Assembly (NCBI RefSeq): GCF_009905375.1
Contig: NC_133653.1
Coordinates: forward strand, 86,716,079-86,780,078
DNA from: Apium graveolens
Lineage: Eukaryota; Streptophyta; Magnoliopsida; Apiales; Apiaceae
DNA length: 64,000 bases
Direction of reading: 5' to 3'
This document shows, in pieces, positions 48,501 to 57,787 of the stretch. The first letter of the stretch is position 1; each line of letters begins with the position of its first letter. Position numbers and translations under genes: made by a program. The notes beneath the pieces are model-generated. The model had not been told where the DNA came from, searched no databases, and worked only from the letters and a program-made list of their open reading frames with translations.

Positions 48501-49637
48501 CCAAGTTTTTCAACTCAAACAACCACAATCAAGACCTATGAACTACAAGCTTCAATTACCAAAACACTTCCAAATCAAACCAAACTACTAATAATCACAA
48601 TCTAAGCTTCTCATTTCACAAAACCAACCATTAAACTTACTAAAAAATAAAGTAAAGGCTAGGGTTTGAAGTTTATACCTTCCTTGGGAGGTGTTAAGTT
48701 GCTAGGAAGCTTTAGGGAGCCTCCTACAAGCTTGATCTTTCCAAAGAAATCAAGAACACAAAGTTAGGTTTTGAAGTTTCTAAAAGTCTGATTGAAAGAA
48801 CTGTAAAAATGAGGCTCTTACCATGCTTATTTGGACGAGACTTGTGAACAAGAGTTGTAGGCCATCTCAATACCTTTCCAACGATCTATAGAACACAACA
48901 TTTGAGTGAGAAATGAAGGAGATACAGCAGTTTTAATGTGCTGGTTCTGTTTTGGCCGAGAGCAATGGAAATGGGGAAGGAAATGCTATTGCTTTCTTGT
49001 GTTGGTGGAATAATGTGGTGGATAATGATGGGTTGTCTTGATATTTTGCTAGGTTAATAATAAACAAAGGAGTTAGTGGAAGATGATCTCATCATTTGCC
49101 ATGTGTTGGTAATTTGTGGTGAGATGAGATCATCCCTAGTTAACTAGATAAGTAACTAGCCATTCCTTCCTAACTATCACTTGGTTTCTTGTTTGATCAA
49201 CCATCCACTTGCCTTGCCACTTGTAAAGGTATTTACAAGAGTCGTTATTCATTTCTTTGTCCGGTTATCACTCAATCTCGTTGATCGTTTGGTTAAATAC
49301 CTTAATGGTTTTATTGATAAAATCTTCTTGGTATTTTTAATACCTAAGTTAATTCTCCTTTCTAATCCTTGAATTTAAAATCCTTCATCTTAATATTAAT
49401 TCCTTAAATCCCTTAATGTCTAGTGGAAATCTCGGGGAAAAATAAAAGTGCTCGTTTTCGAAATCCGACGGCTTTTACATATACTTATTTTCTTTATGTA
49501 ATACTAATACGATCTTAGAATTTCCATAACAGTACTCCTATATATCGTGGTCTGGTAATTTTTATTAATCAGCATTGTCAGCAAAAGTTACTATTCATCC
49601 GGGTTTCAAAAATTTCCAAAAAATTGGGGTTATTACA
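45582..49637 (-). mobile_element. E4 5' LTR (4056 bp)
   Basis: TGTAACACCCCC...GGGGTTATTACA, followed by the AGCTA duplication at 49638. It is nearly identical to 24794-28845; one visible length difference is an extra CACA in the CA run near 45700. The 47356-47515 repeat array and the small ORF at about 45832-45975 have exact counterparts in the 3' LTR. Confidence 0.95.
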
Positions 49638-49821
49638 AGCTAGCACATCCAAAGATGTCAGTAAGGTGAATATAGGACACATGACTTTAGATCAGTTGAA
49701 AAATAGGCTTAAGTTGGTTAAGGATAAAAAGGAAACTAAAAGAAAATCTAATAGAAATGGGAAGGTAGGGATTAACAAACACAACAATTACACACCTGAT
49801 AAGTGCTCCTAGAAAAAGTTG
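49638..49821 (+). pseudogene. gag: E1 gag, segment 2
   Basis: A short piece of E1 gag lies between E4 and E6, open in one frame to 49810 (it contains NIGHMTLDQLKNRLKLV and a Lys/Arg-rich stretch). A frame change near 49795 is needed to continue into SAPRKSC, which runs across the E6 insertion into segment 3. AGTTG at 49817-49821 is the E6 target duplication. Confidence 0.8.
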
Positions 49822-51152
49822 TGTAAGTCATATGTCATAGCCTATTTGTATATTCGAGGATTCAACTCAACTCAAATAAGAATGTAATAAGTAAATAGTG
49901 GATCTACCGTCAAAAGAGATCTCACAGAGTAATATCTGTCAAAGGATTCAGAAACAAGGTTCATATACAGACTTGAGGAATTAATTCACTGGAAGAAGTT
50001 CAAGAAATTGATCATGCCTCAGTGATATAAATCAAGAGTGTGGATTTAATCAAGTGACAGAGATCTCGTCAGAGTATCATTAATTACAAGGATTTAATCT
50101 GAAGAAAATCAAAGTATCAAAGTCAAGACATGAAGAAACATCACGGAAGTTAGTCACTCATGAACCAGACAGTACATCGAGTGTCAACGTTGAAGTGGTG
50201 GAATTGATTCATAATTCTCAGTGATTTTCAGAAGATATTCAGAAGATTGGTTGCTGCTCAGGGTTAGTATTAATTCTCTATTAATTAATTAAGTCATATA
50301 ATTTAATTAAGAAAATAAATTATATCTGCAAAGATTAATTTATTTGATTAATTAAATTAATTGATTAATTAATTCAGAATTAATATTAAGGTTTTTCAGA
50401 ATTTAAATTGGATTAAAATTCATTTAAATTCAGCAAGTCAAACTGATTGTACTAGTATGACAATCGGTATGACAATCAATAGTCATACAGAAAGTCATGC
50501 TAGTACAAACAATTGTCTTGCCGAAAGTTACACTGGAAGAGAATTGTCTTGCTAGTTCAATCAGATTGTCTTGCTAGTACAAACAATTGTCATACCGAAA
50601 GTCTCTCCAGTTCAACAGATTGTCTTGCTAGTACAATTGGATTGTCTCACCGATTGTCATTGCAGTTCATTCTATTATGTTGTTTGATTAAAAGAAGCAG
50701 AAGCAGAACACAATCAATCATCCAGAACACAGAAGTCAAGAATAAAGCAGAAAAGAAAAACAAGAAGAAATATTTCATCTTTTCATCTGCATACTTCAAG
50801 ATTAAATATCTAGATTGTAAAGTTAAATCCAATCCACTAGAAATCTTTATCTTGCTCTTGTGTAACAATCTAGCGGATCAAAATCCCTAGAACTTAATCT
50901 CAAATCATGTTTAGCATTTGATTCTAATTATTACAAAAATAGTAAAAGTTCATGTCGAATTTATTCTAAATTTGTGATAATTAATTTGAGATTAATTCCT
51001 TGTAATCGATACAGTTGTTGTAACACCTTTCAAGTTTAATAATATTCTTATTTAACTTGAATTTTGTTTCACATTTTTTATTCCGCATTTATTCGATTAT
51101 TTAGTACTATTTATATTCAACCCCCCTTCTACAAACACATTGGGACCTAACA
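49822..51152 (+). mobile_element. E6 5' LTR (1331 bp)
   Basis: TGTAAGTCATATG...GGGACCTAACA. It contains the repeated ATTGTCTTGCTAGT region at about 50440-50665 and an AT-rich TTAATTAA stretch near 50275-50400. The 125-codon ORF at 50513 is repeated in the 3' LTR and is not called as a gene. Confidence 0.95.
50448..50665 (+). repeat. Word-like repeats in E6 LTR
   Basis: Several imperfect copies of ATTGTCTTGCTAGTACAA occur with alternating CATACCGAAAGT and TATGACAAT segments, some inverted. The region is a patchwork rather than a clean tandem array. Its copy in the 3' LTR is at about 56629-56846. Confidence 0.7.
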
Positions 51153-51154
51153 AT

Positions 51155-51166
51155 TGGTATCAGAGC
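51155..51166 (+). other. E6 primer-binding site (Met-tRNA)
   Basis: TGGTATCAGAGC lies two bases after the LTR end at 51152. Confidence 0.95.
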
Positions 51167-51248
51167 CTTCTGATTAACGAACAAATCAAGATCCTAAACT
51201 TTTGTGATTTTTCAACTCCTTGAATTTTTATTTATTCAAAAATTCATA

Positions 51249-53480
51249 ATGACTTCACAAAAAGTTGGAACCGTTAAAATTCCACTATTTGATAAAGAAA
51301 ATTATATCATGTGGAAGAAGAAGATGCTATTATTTTTACAAGTTGCAAATCCCAAATATCTGAACTTGTTAAAGAAGGGTCTAAAAACTCCGATGGTTAT
51401 TGAACCAGAGGTGATAGTAGATGATGTTGTGATTACCAAAGCTAGAACCTATCTAAAAGAGCCTGAAGATTTTACTCCTGCTGAGAAGGAAGAAGCCTCC
51501 TTGGATGCCAGCCTTCAATTAATATTAATTGATTCCCTTGATCCCTTGATGAACAGACATGTGATGAACTGTAAAAATTCCAAACACATGTGGGAAACTA
51601 TTGAGGTGATTAATGAAGGCACAGAGGAAGTTAGGGAGAACAAGTTGGAGATCCTAACCTCTGAGTATGAATGTTTTAAATCAAATCTAGGAGAAGGAAT
51701 TACTGAAGTGTTTGAGAGGTACAATGCGTTGATCAACAACCTGAACATAAATGGGAAATATTATTCAATCAGGGAGGTCAACAAAAAGTTCCTTTTAACA
51801 CTGCCAACTCATCTTGAACATAGAATCACTGCCATTAGAGAAGCTAGAGATCTGAGTGAGATTTCTTTGGACAGGCTCTATGGAGTGTTAAAAACCTATG
51901 AGTTGGAGCAGATTCAACAGAAGGAAGTCTACGGGAAGGATAGAATGGTCAGCACATCTACTGCACTTGTAGCTGAAGGTCAACAACAACAGCAATCTCA
52001 ACAATTGGAGAGAATGGTACAGTGTTCCAAGGCTGAGGAAAATATGTTAGTAGCAGAATATGATCCTCCTACTACAAATCAATCAAGTGATGATTTTTAT
52101 TCCTTGGAAGAGCTGGAGCAATTGGAAGACGAGTCAATGGCCCAAATTGTCAAGAGATTCTCCCATGTCAGATTCAAGAGAAATCCCAAGCTTAAGTACA
52201 AGTCCAACTATAACAAATTCCAGAAAGGTGGATCTTCATCCTCTAACACCAGCAGTGGTGGATACAAAACAGGGATAGTTGATCGGAGCACCATCGGATG
52301 CTATAACTGTAATGAGTTGGGACATTTTGCCACAGAATGTAGAAAGCCAAAGCAAGTAAGAAAGAACTCTGAAAGGGCTTATCTGGCAAAGGGAAGAAGC
52401 TGGGATGATACTGACAGTGAAGATGAAGATGAAGGAAATCTTGCTCTTATGGCTATTGATGGAAAAGCTTCATCGTCAAGAATAGAGGTAAAACTTTCTG
52501 ATGCTGAAATGGTTTATCATCTAAGAGGTAACTTAGATTGTGCACGTCGTGATAATGAACTGTTAAGTTTACAGATCACAGACCTTGAGAAAGAGGTCAA
52601 TGAATTAAGACTTGTGCACATTAATCAAGACAATTTAAAAGAACAAGTATCTTTTCTAAAGAATAGAGTTGACTGTTATAGAAAACTCGAAACTATTCTC
52701 AAAGACAAGATCACCGGTCTTGAGACTAAGGTTAGAGCCTACTTCAATTCTTGTTCGAAGGCTAAAGAGTTCTACAGTAAGCAATCTGTTAATCAAACAT
52801 CTGGAATAGGTTATGATTACAATGTTGCTATTGGAGAATTAGGCATAAACTCCCCTCCTCGTGTCTGTGCTAAAGGGAGGGAAGTACCACATGTGCTTAA
52901 GGGTGTTGATGAACCCCTCTATAAACCATCAATTGCTGAACCATTTGATGCGACCTCTTCTGTTATTCAGGAAGAAATACGTGCTGAAGATCATGCTAAT
53001 GAGAAGGTTGTTTCCAAGTCAAGTGTGTCGAAAGTTCCAGTCAAAGTTGTGAAAGCAACTGAGACTAACTCAGACACACATGAGTTGGATAACAAAAATG
53101 CCATGTCTGCCATGCATAAATTGCCTACTATTAATCACTCTCATAAAGCATGTGGTGTTTCTAATTGTATGTCTTGTGCTTTTAATATGATGTATGCTTA
53201 TTTTAATGGTAAGCATATTTCTAATGATAAGACTACTCCTCGTCAGCATGTGAATAACAAAAAGCATGATAGGTCTAAGACTGCTAGTCCTTCTAAGGCT
53301 AGAAAGGAGACATTTGTGCCTAAGCTTAAACAGAAATTTGTTAAGGCTGTTTACAAGGTCAAATGTTCAGTCATTGAGAAAGTTGAGGCAATTAAAATTA
53401 AAAATGTTGTTTTGCCTGACAAAGGACAGTTCTACAAGTATGCCGGGCCCAACCAAGTTTGGGTTCCGAAGAAGGTCTAA
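51249..53480 (+). CDS. gag: E6 Gag (743 aa, intact)
   Basis: It starts at ATG 51249 (MTSQKVGTVKIPLFDKENY), which gives the usual copia Gag start; an upstream GTG-opened extension to 51204 is unlikely. The Gag core covers about residues 1-240, with MWKKKMLLFLQ and TYELEQIQQKEV. A zinc knuckle CYNCNELGHFATEC lies near residues 352-365. A coiled coil follows (about 430-530), then a basic tail with a Cys/His cluster (HKACGVSNCMSCAF). It ends GPNQVWVPKKV. Gag packages the RNA and forms the particle. It is long for copia, as in Sire elements. That it stayed open while pol was lost suggests it is still used when the element moves. Confidence 0.9.
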   Translation: MTSQKVGTVKIPLFDKENYIMWKKKMLLFLQVANPKYLNLLKKGLKTPMVIEPEVIVDDVVITKARTYLKEPEDFTPAEKEEASLDASLQLILIDSLDPLMNRHVMNCKNSKHMWETIEVINEGTEEVRENKLEILTSEYECFKSNLGEGITEVFERYNALINNLNINGKYYSIREVNKKFLLTLPTHLEHRITAIREARDLSEISLDRLYGVLKTYELEQIQQKEVYGKDRMVSTSTALVAEGQQQQQSQQLERMVQCSKAEENMLVAEYDPPTTNQSSDDFYSLEELEQLEDESMAQIVKRFSHVRFKRNPKLKYKSNYNKFQKGGSSSSNTSSGGYKTGIVDRSTIGCYNCNELGHFATECRKPKQVRKNSERAYLAKGRSWDDTDSEDEDEGNLALMAIDGKASSSRIEVKLSDAEMVYHLRGNLDCARRDNELLSLQITDLEKEVNELRLVHINQDNLKEQVSFLKNRVDCYRKLETILKDKITGLETKVRAYFNSCSKAKEFYSKQSVNQTSGIGYDYNVAIGELGINSPPRVCAKGREVPHVLKGVDEPLYKPSIAEPFDATSSVIQEEIRAEDHANEKVVSKSSVSKVPVKVVKATETNSDTHELDNKNAMSAMHKLPTINHSHKACGVSNCMSCAFNMMYAYFNGKHISNDKTTPRQHVNNKKHDRSKTASPSKARKETFVPKLKQKFVKAVYKVKCSVIEKVEAIKIKNVVLPDKGQFYKYAGPNQVWVPKKV

Positions 53481-53514
53481 TCCATTTGTAGTGCAGGGCA
53501 TTAAACAGGTGTAA

Positions 53515-53694
53515 CCGGTAGTGTGGATTCTTGACAGTGGATCATCAAGACATATGGCCGGAGATAGAGCCCTGCTATCAAATGTGATTGAGAAAGCTGG
53601 CCCCCTGGTTACCTTTGGAGATAACAACAAAGGTTTATCCGAGGGATATGGCTGTTTGCAAGCTGGATATATTATCATTGAAAATTTTGTATAG
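53515..53694 (+). pseudogene. pol: E6 protease remnant
   Basis: A frame shifted relative to gag encodes VWILDSGSSRHMAGDRALLS and continues to TAG at 53692. It retains the aspartic protease DSG site and about 57 codons. Upstream, TAA at 53512 closes the frame. No integrase or RT follows. Confidence 0.85.
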
Positions 53695-54638
53695 TGTGCT
53701 AGGTTATTATCAGGAAGCATCATCTAACATATAGCACCGGTGATGAGACTTGAGAATATTACGATATATCAGGCACCTGCTGCACATTACACTTGGAATT
53801 GGACTCTAGTAAGATGTGTACAAGTGTACTCCTGGTTGGTGAGTCAAAAGAGAAAGTCAATGCACCACAGTTCATGGACTTTGTAGCTGCAGATCTATTG
53901 GACTATGCAATCTCTTCTTCACAATCTCACTTCAGGTTGGTATGAACTAGTGTACTACTCAAGCAATCGTCAAGAACATGGTATGACACTCTAACTGAAG
54001 TTATTGTTTAATATGAAATAGTAGAGTCGTCATATTTTTAACTCTCTTATCATTAGGCACAATCATATTGTTTTATATGTGCAGTGATATATTCTAATGC
54101 AACATAACAATTAGTATCTAAAGTACTTGACAAGTATCGGTCAATGATATGTTAACATTATGTTGCAGATATTTGTAAGCTTTTGACATGAATGAGAATT
54201 ACTTAGACTTTACCCTAAGTGATCAATGTTTTATCGAAAACTCATTCATATTGAAAAACAAAATCAAACTTCTTTCTACATTAGTGATTTCTTATTTCAT
54301 GTAAAATCTTTTGAAATCACTATTGTAAATCATTTTCTCTCTATTACCATATGTTCTGTGTTACAGGTTCAGTCTCCATTGACTTTCTTTCATTGACAGT
54401 CATGAGGTTGAAAACCCACAACGTCTATCCCAGACTGTAAAGGCAAACACAAAAATAGAACCAACCAACACTCTCTTACCACTAAATGTAGTAAGAATGA
54501 GCGTGAGGGAGATAGTGCCTTAGCGCACCACATAAGGAAGGTTCTGTAGTCAACCCAGTAGCTCTGTCTCCTACATAGATGAGTAGCATTTAAACCGAGA
54601 CAACTGCTAGCCCCCATACATCTTCTCAAAAAGATGTA
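53695..54638. other. E6 interior, unidentified
   Basis: I see no recognisable gene where integrase, RT and RNase H should be. The minus-strand ORF at 54390-54656 has no familiar content. Confidence 0.5.
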
Positions 54639-55028
54639 ATGGCTGAAAAGGCACAAAAACAGTTACTAGATTCATTCTCTCAACAGGGTGCGTCTATTGA
54701 ATTTTGCCTATCGGCCAAGGCATCCGATGTAGTGTCACCACTTCAAATATAAACAATTCTTGATGCACAAGGAAAGTTTACACACACAAAGGATGAGTTG
54801 ACGGAAACAAGAGTTTCGACCATTTTAAGGTCAGATTCGATTGTTCAAGGTTCGTTAGTGGACCAATTGCCTTTACAGGTGTTAGGAGAGGATACTGATC
54901 CAAAAGCCATATGTCAGTGGTCAGTGTCTACCTCCCCAGGCTTAAATCCCCTGGATGCATCTGCGGATAGTGGATCTGACATAGGCGCAGATCGGCAACT
55001 TGTTGACAATGATTCAGATATTACCTGA
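54639..55028 (+). pseudogene. E6 env-like ORF remnant
   Basis: A frame opening at ATG 54639 (MAEKAQKQLLDSFSQQ) with one in-frame TAA at 54750, continuing to 55026-55028. It is rich in Ser, Asp and Gln. By position and composition it resembles the third ORFs of E1 and E5, but I cannot show homology. Confidence 0.4.
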
Positions 55029-56002
55029 TGAGTCACAAGGAAATGTCTTCACAGACATTAGAAGGGAACTTTGATCTTTATGCTAAATTCGTTGGATCAT
55101 TGTTTACCTTCCCAGAATTCAAATCTGGAACCCTAAAAGGGAAACTAGCAACTTGTAAATTATGACTCAGATTCATCTGACGAGTTTAACAAGGATGGGG
55201 ATTTGTGAACTCCCATTGCACCACCTATGACCTCCTTAAGGATGGCTAAGGCGATTTTCCTTGCAGGTACAGCTGATTTTTGGAGCTATGAGTGGAGTGA
55301 TACACTTGTGAGAATGAGTGGAAACACGAGTGGAGAGAAGAGTGAAACACATGTGAGGTACACTAAACAGAATCACACACTCACAGTGAGGAAGAAAGAG
55401 AAACACTTGTTATTTCTTTTCCAACCAAGTGAAATATGAGAACTCCTTCAGACGACGGCATACATTCCTTCTTTAAGGGGGAGATAAAAGCTTAAGTAAT
55501 AGTTTGGAGGATTCCTCAACTAAGGGGGAGAAATAGCAGGGAGGAAGAAAAAGATCATATGTACACTACACCATACCATTGTTGTTTGTAACTACGGATC
55601 CTATTGTACGGGAGAGGTGGTAAACACAAGGTGATTTTCTAGTAAGGGAAGAAGCTGTTTTCAAAAGGGGAGTACCATTGGTTTTTATCTGCGGATCCTA
55701 TTGTACGGGAGAGGTGGTAAACGAAGGTGATCTTCTTTAATCAGTTGATTCTCATAGGGGGAGAAGCAAGAGAGATATGGGCTTCTCAACAGGAAATGTG
55801 GTTGTACAAATGAAGATGGAACTACTTGAAGATATGTTCAGTCTAGAGGAACATCTACCTGGAATCTGGAAAATGTTAAATCTAGTCCAGAACTTTTCTA
55901 CTATTTACTTTGTATTTCTTTTTATATCTTTTTCTTATTTGTTAGTTGAGTTATCCTCTAGGTATTTGTGTGTTATTGTCTAACAAACAAATAGGGGGAG
56001 AT
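55029..56002 (+). other. E6 3' region with four polypurine tracts
   Basis: Non-coding sequence before the 3' LTR. Four AGGGGGAGA-type tracts lie at about 55474, 55521, 55753 and 55991; the last abuts the LTR and is the expected functional one. A 30-bp direct repeat is embedded (see next entry). Short ORFs at 55227 and 55777 are unsupported. Confidence 0.7.
55593..55721 (+). repeat. 30-bp direct repeat in E6 3' region
   Basis: The two copies, about 55595-55624 and 55692-55721, share CGGATCCTATTGTACGGGAG and the following AGGTGGTAAAC. They are about 98 bp apart and lie between polypurine tracts. Confidence 0.85.
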
Positions 56003-57333
56003 TGTAAGTCATATGTCATAGCCTATTTGTATATTCGAGGATTCAACTCAACTCAAATAAGAATGTAATAAGTAAATAGTGGATCTACCATCAAAAGAGA
56101 TCTCACAGAGTAATATCTGTCAAAGGATTCAGAAACAAGGTTCATATACAGACTTGAGGAATTAATTCACTGGAAGAAGTTCAAGAAATTGATCATGCCT
56201 CAGTGATATAAATCAAGAGTGTGGATTTAATCAAGTGACAGAGATCTCGTCAGAGTATCATTAATTACAAGGATTTAATCTGAAGAAAATCAAAGTATCA
56301 AAGTCAAGACATGAAGAAACATCACGGAAGTTAGTCACTCATGAACCAGACAGTACATCGAGTGTCAACGTTGAAGTGGTGGAATTGATTCATAATTCTC
56401 AGTGATTTTCAGAAGATATTCAGAAGATTGGTTGATGCTCAGGGTTAGTATTAATTCTCTATTAATTAATTAAGTCATATAATTTAATTAAGAAAATAAA
56501 TTATATCTGCAAAGATTAATTTATTTGATTAATTAAATTAATTGATTAATTAATTCAGAATTAATATTAAGGTTTTTCAGAATTTAAATTGGATTAAAAT
56601 TCATTTAAATTCAGCAAGTCAAACTGATTGTACTAGTATGACAATCGGTATGACAATCAATAGTCATACCGAAAGTCATGCTAGTACAAACAATTGTCTT
56701 GCCGAAAGTTACACTGGAAGAGAATTGTCTTGCTAGTTCAATCAGATTGTCTTGCTAGTACAAACAATTGTCATACCGAAAGTCTCTCCAGTTCAACAGA
56801 TTGTCTTGCTAGTATAATTGGATTGTCTCACCGATTGTCATTGCAGTTCATTCTATTATGTTGTTTGATTAAAAGAAGCAGAAGCAGAACACAATCAATC
56901 ATCCAGAACACAGAAGTCAAGAATAAAGTAGAAAAGAAAAACAAGAAGAAATATTTCATCTTTTCATCTGCATACTTCAAGATTAAATTTCTAGATTGTA
57001 AAGTTAAATCCAATCCACTAGAAATCTTTATCTTGCTCTTGTGTAACAATCTAGCGGATCAAAATCCCTAGAACTTAATCTCAAATCACGTTTAGCATTT
57101 GATTCTAATTATTGCAAAAATAGAAAAAGTTCATGTCGAATTTATTCTAAATTTGTGATAATTAATTTGAGATTAATTCCTTGTAATCGATACAGTTGTT
57201 GTAACACCTTTCAAGTTTAATAATATTCTTATTTAACTTGAATTTTGTTTCACATTTTTTATTCCGCATTTATTCGATTATTTAGTACTATTTATATTCA
57301 ACCCCCCTTCTACAAACACATTGGGACCTAACA
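56003..57333 (+). mobile_element. E6 3' LTR (1331 bp)
   Basis: Identical in length to the 5' LTR, with about nine or ten substitutions (for example CTACCGTC vs CTACCATC, GTTGCTGC vs GTTGATGC). It is followed by AGTTG at 57334. Confidence 0.95.
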
Positions 57334-57773
57334 AGTTGTGTGTATTGTAGTAGTGTTAATCATCTATCTGCTAACTACAAATCTGTTAAGAATGCTTCCA
57401 TGCCTTTAACTCCCTCCATGCCTAACATGTCTATGTCACCACTACATGCTATGCCTGTTATGTCTCAACAGAATCGACATGCACATTTTGCAAACATGCC
57501 ATATGTTAATAATCCTTATTTTGCTGCATTTAGTATGCCTCAAATGCCATACAACATGCCTATGTGGAATAATATTTTGCACAATCTATGCCTTATCAAA
57601 TGCAATCAAATGTGCTAAATGATTCTGTGACTAACCCTACACTTCAACCAACTACATTTGAGATCAAGGTTGACTCAAAGTTACCTAAGTCAAAAGATGC
57701 AGGAAGTGTGAAGTCTAGGAAAAAGACTAACAAGGCTGGACCCAAGGAAACTTGGGTACCAAAATCAACTTGA
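57334..57773 (+). pseudogene. gag: E1 gag, segment 3 (C-terminus)
   Basis: E1 gag resumes after E6. A second knuckle (CVYCSSVNHLSANY, reading across the insertion) again has Tyr in place of the last Cys. A Met/Pro/Asn-rich stretch follows (MPLTPSMPNMSMSPLHAMP), then a frameshift near 57575 and a Lys-rich end closing ...GPKETWVPKST with TGA at 57771. The WVPK ending is shared with E6 gag. Confidence 0.8.
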
Positions 57774-57787
57774 TTTGATTTTGTTGT

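Larger units (their letters stand above)
24794..49637 (-). mobile_element. E4: Tekay-like chromovirus with scrambled interior, in E1 gag
   Basis: E4 is bounded by LTRs of 4052 bp (24794-28845) and 4056 bp (45582-49637), both TGTAACACCCCC...GGGGTTATTACA on the + strand, and by a perfect AGCTA target duplication (24789-24793 and 49638-49642). A Met primer site and a polypurine tract sit correctly inside the LTRs. Without E5 it measures about 13.7 kb, with a 5.6-kb interior. That interior has no intact ORF and the gene pieces are out of order: leader, RNase H/RT, then gag, then unknown sequence, then integrase and chromodomain. LTR divergence is about 1-2 percent by eye. A recent insertion with a damaged interior suggests mobilisation in trans. 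Confidence 0.9.
49822..57333 (+). mobile_element. E6: non-autonomous Sire-like copia (gag only), in E1 gag
   Basis: A 7512-bp element with two 1331-bp LTRs (49822-51152 and 56003-57333), TGTAAG...CTAACA ends and a perfect AGTTG target duplication (49817-49821 and 57334-57338). It has a Met primer site, an intact gag, about 60 codons of protease, then roughly 2.3 kb with no integrase, RT or RNase H, an env-like remnant and a string of polypurine tracts. The LTRs differ at about nine or ten sites by eye. This is the structure of a gag-bearing non-autonomous element that depends on another element for pol. Confidence 0.95.

Noticed and set aside
50513..50890. 125-codon ORF, with a near-identical copy at 56694-57071
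   Set aside because: It lies wholly inside the E6 LTRs, is duplicated only because the LTR is, and has no recognisable content.
54390..54656. Minus-strand ORF of 88 codons in E6 where pol should be
   Set aside because: No known motif, opposite strand to the element's genes, and ordinary length for a chance ORF.
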